Source of the DNA: Pirellulales bacterium
GTDB lineage: Bacteria; Planctomycetota; Planctomycetia; Pirellulales; Thermoguttaceae
Reading direction: 5' to 3'
DNA length: 64,000 nucleotides
Assembly (NCBI GenBank): GCA_016935315.1
Contig: JAFGRD010000042.1
Span: forward strand, 25,746-89,745
Shown: positions 62,577-64,000 of the stretch, in pieces
How positions within the stretch are numbered: the stretch's first letter is position 1
Layout of the letters: each line of letters opens with the position of its first letter
The notes under the pieces: generated by a model
Seen by the model: the letters and a program-made list of their open reading frames with translations, nothing else
Databases searched by the model: none
Told to the model about the DNA's origin: nothing
Position numbers and translations under genes: made by a program

Positions 62577-63914
62577 ATGTCGTTCGCTCGTCGACAACGA
62601 GTGCCGAAGGGCGATGTTATTGCAGGCCGGCGTCAGACAGACGCCAACCGGAACTGGACGGGGACCGTTGAAGGTCAAGTCAACGTGCAGGGTGGCGGCA
62701 CGGTGGCACCCGGACTCAGCCCCGGCATACTCAGTACGGGTGATCTGAACCTCGCCGACGACTCTGCGTTTGACGTGGAGATCGGCGGCACCACGCCCGG
62801 CGACCACGACCAGCTCGTGATCACCGGCTCGGTTACCCTCGGAAACAACGTGACTTTGAGCCTGAGCGCCTGGGACGGTTTTGTGCCTTTGCCCGGCGAC
62901 GAGTTCGTGCTCATCGCCAATGACCAAGACGACCCGGTCACGGGGACCTTTGGCGGGCTGGCCGAAGGAGCGATCGTGTCCGCCGACTTCTTCCCGATCG
63001 ACCCAACGGCCCGAATCACCTATGTTGGCGGCGACGGCAACGACGTGGCCATTGCCTTTGAATTCATACCGGCAACCGTTACGGCTCGACAGGTCTTCTA
63101 CAACAACTCGGCCTTTGACGGCAACGATCCGGCAGCCAACCAGCAGGACGACGACGCCATCGCCCCCGACAAGCAGCCCCTGCCGCCTGGCGAAACGGCC
63201 ACGTTCGCCAACTATACCGGCTACGCTCGCGGCATCAACGGCATCATGGTGGATGTCACCTGGCTGCCGGGCATGCCGACGGCTGCCGACTTCGAGTTCC
63301 GCGTCGGCAACGACGATGATCCGGCCGGTTGGGCCGACGCTCCGCCGCCGGACAGCGTGACCGTGCGGCCAGGCGACGGCCTCGGCGGTTCCGACCGCCT
63401 TACTCTGATCTGGCCTGACTACGCGATCCAGAAGCAGTGGCTGCAGGTCACCGTGCTGGCCACAGCCAACACGGGTCTGGACGAGCCCGACGTTTTCTAC
63501 TTCGGCAACGCCGTGGCCGAAGCAGGCAACAGCACCACTGACGCCAAGGTCAACGCCACCGACATGCTGCTTGCCCGCAACAACCCGCGCACGTTCCTCA
63601 ACCCGGCCGGAATTGACTTTCCGTACGACTACAATCGCGACGCGCGAGTGAATGCCACGGATATGCTTCTGGCCCGCAACAACCAGACACATTTCCTCAA
63701 CGCCCTGAAGCTGATCAGCGTGCCCACCGTCTGCGCGGCGAAAACAGGCGCAGACGCAACGAGGACAGGGGTAATCGGTGACATCGAAGAACTGCCACAA
63801 GTCGAGCCAGGCAATCCGGACTGGTACTACGAGCTGGCCCTTGCCCGCAACAACAAGCCATCCACCAAGACGACCGAGAGCATTGATCAACTCCTGGCCA
63901 TCTACGGCCAGTGA
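62577..63914 (+). CDS. N-terminally truncated dockerin protein (probable remnant)
   Basis: 445 residues from the first ATG, but there is no ribosome site, signal peptide or LEPR motif. The first recognisable segment (VQGGGTVAPGLSPGILSTGD) is the inner end of an autotransporter-like beta-strand region, normally preceded by many repeats. Then GDHDQLVITGSVTLGNNVTL and ITYVGGDGNDVAIAF (~75-165), the shared C-terminal beta-module (~170-315) and a double dockerin (~320-375; DAKVNATDMLLARNN, DYNRDARVNATDM), ending IDQLLAIYGQ. It matches the C-terminal third of the three giants. Next to a dead integrase, it is most likely the 3' fragment of a larger gene cut by rearrangement. Whether it is still expressed is unclear. 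Confidence 0.75.
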   Translation: MSFARRQRVPKGDVIAGRRQTDANRNWTGTVEGQVNVQGGGTVAPGLSPGILSTGDLNLADDSAFDVEIGGTTPGDHDQLVITGSVTLGNNVTLSLSAWDGFVPLPGDEFVLIANDQDDPVTGTFGGLAEGAIVSADFFPIDPTARITYVGGDGNDVAIAFEFIPATVTARQVFYNNSAFDGNDPAANQQDDDAIAPDKQPLPPGETATFANYTGYARGINGIMVDVTWLPGMPTAADFEFRVGNDDDPAGWADAPPPDSVTVRPGDGLGGSDRLTLIWPDYAIQKQWLQVTVLATANTGLDEPDVFYFGNAVAEAGNSTTDAKVNATDMLLARNNPRTFLNPAGIDFPYDYNRDARVNATDMLLARNNQTHFLNALKLISVPTVCAAKTGADATRTGVIGDIEELPQVEPGNPDWYYELALARNNKPSTKTTESIDQLLAIYGQ

Positions 63915-64000
63915 CCAAGCGCTACGTCGCCGGCACGCCCAACACCGACGTCACCGAGTACGGCTGGGACCACCGCAACCGGCTGATCGAAATCGTCCAC
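63911..64000 (+). CDS. RHS/YD-repeat fragment running out of the window
   Basis: In the frame of GTG 63911 the DNA reads VTKRYVAGTPNTDVTEYGWD then HRNRLIEIVH, a typical RHS repeat (TEYxWDHRNRL). It overlaps the stop of the dockerin frame by 4 bp and has no proper N-terminus of its own. It is either a gene whose start was lost or the tail of a translocated RHS gene. Only 30 codons are visible. Confidence 0.6.
   Translation, partial: MTKRYVAGTPNTDVTEYGWDHRNRLIEIVH

Noticed and set aside
62557..62748. Small gene of 63 codons before the truncated dockerin gene
   Set aside because: No ribosome site and no similarity; it overlaps the dockerin-family reading frame, which has clear homology.

Overview
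The window looks like a planctomycete chromosome, most likely a member of the Pirellulales (inferred from gene families; no rRNA is present). It is GC-rich. The diagnostic features are very large secreted proteins that begin with the planctomycete LEPR-x-LLD N-terminal motif and end in dockerin-type EF hands, several PEP-CTERM proteins, CotH and lamin-tail modules, a tubulin-like protein, GYF_2 proteins with a planctomycete-type zinc ribbon, and CRTAC1, TPR and ThuA families. I saw no tRNA, rRNA or CRISPR array.

Layout. 1-1980: 3' part of a tubulin-like protein. 2008-13032: two LEPR/lamin-tail/dockerin giants, the second with a CotH kinase domain. 13492-15908: a translationally coupled pair, a GYF_2/zinc-ribbon membrane protein and a membrane P-loop ATPase. 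16036-23639: an envelope-glycan block, all on the minus strand. It holds a polysaccharide export lipoprotein, a small proline/glycine-rich secreted protein, GDP-mannose 4,6-dehydratase, and homologues of DprE1, DprE2 and the UbiA-type decaprenyl-phosphate phosphoribosyltransferase, followed by a flippase-like membrane protein. Together these resemble the mycobacterial decaprenylphosphoryl-arabinose route. 24046-31823: mostly plus strand. It holds a PEP-CTERM protein, two small proteins (one Flp-pilin-like with a Cys-rich tail), DUF3467, a cysteine desulfurase/selenocysteine lyase-like enzyme, a ketoacyl synthase III on the opposite strand, and a class-I glutamine-amidotransferase-like hydrolase next to a divergent AnmK-like kinase. 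31874-41493: a secreted protein, ThuA, a 1257-residue protein joining a hydrazine-synthase-alpha-like region, two CxxCH motifs and a sulfatase-modifying-factor domain, hisF, and a two-gene glycosyltransferase/membrane-protein unit. 41753-61787: three more very large surface proteins (a four-lectin PEP-CTERM protein, a second CotH giant, a three-lectin PEP-CTERM protein), then a TPR protein and a CRTAC1 protein in one transcription unit. 61864-64000: a 99-bp palindromic element, a degenerate integrase, an N-terminally truncated dockerin protein and the beginning of an RHS/YD-repeat frame, which together look like a rearrangement scar.

Themes. Most of the coding capacity goes to the cell surface: polyprenyl-linked sugar chemistry, polysaccharide export, and modular secreted proteins that share domains with each other. 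Four proteins carry the same C-terminal beta-module plus double dockerin. A lectin-like module found in tandem in one PEP-CTERM protein is also inserted inside another domain of the neighbouring CotH giant. No exosortase is visible, so the sorting machinery for the PEP-CTERM proteins must lie elsewhere.

Function calls come from reading motifs and family resemblance from memory. No database search or structure prediction was run, and residue positions are approximate.
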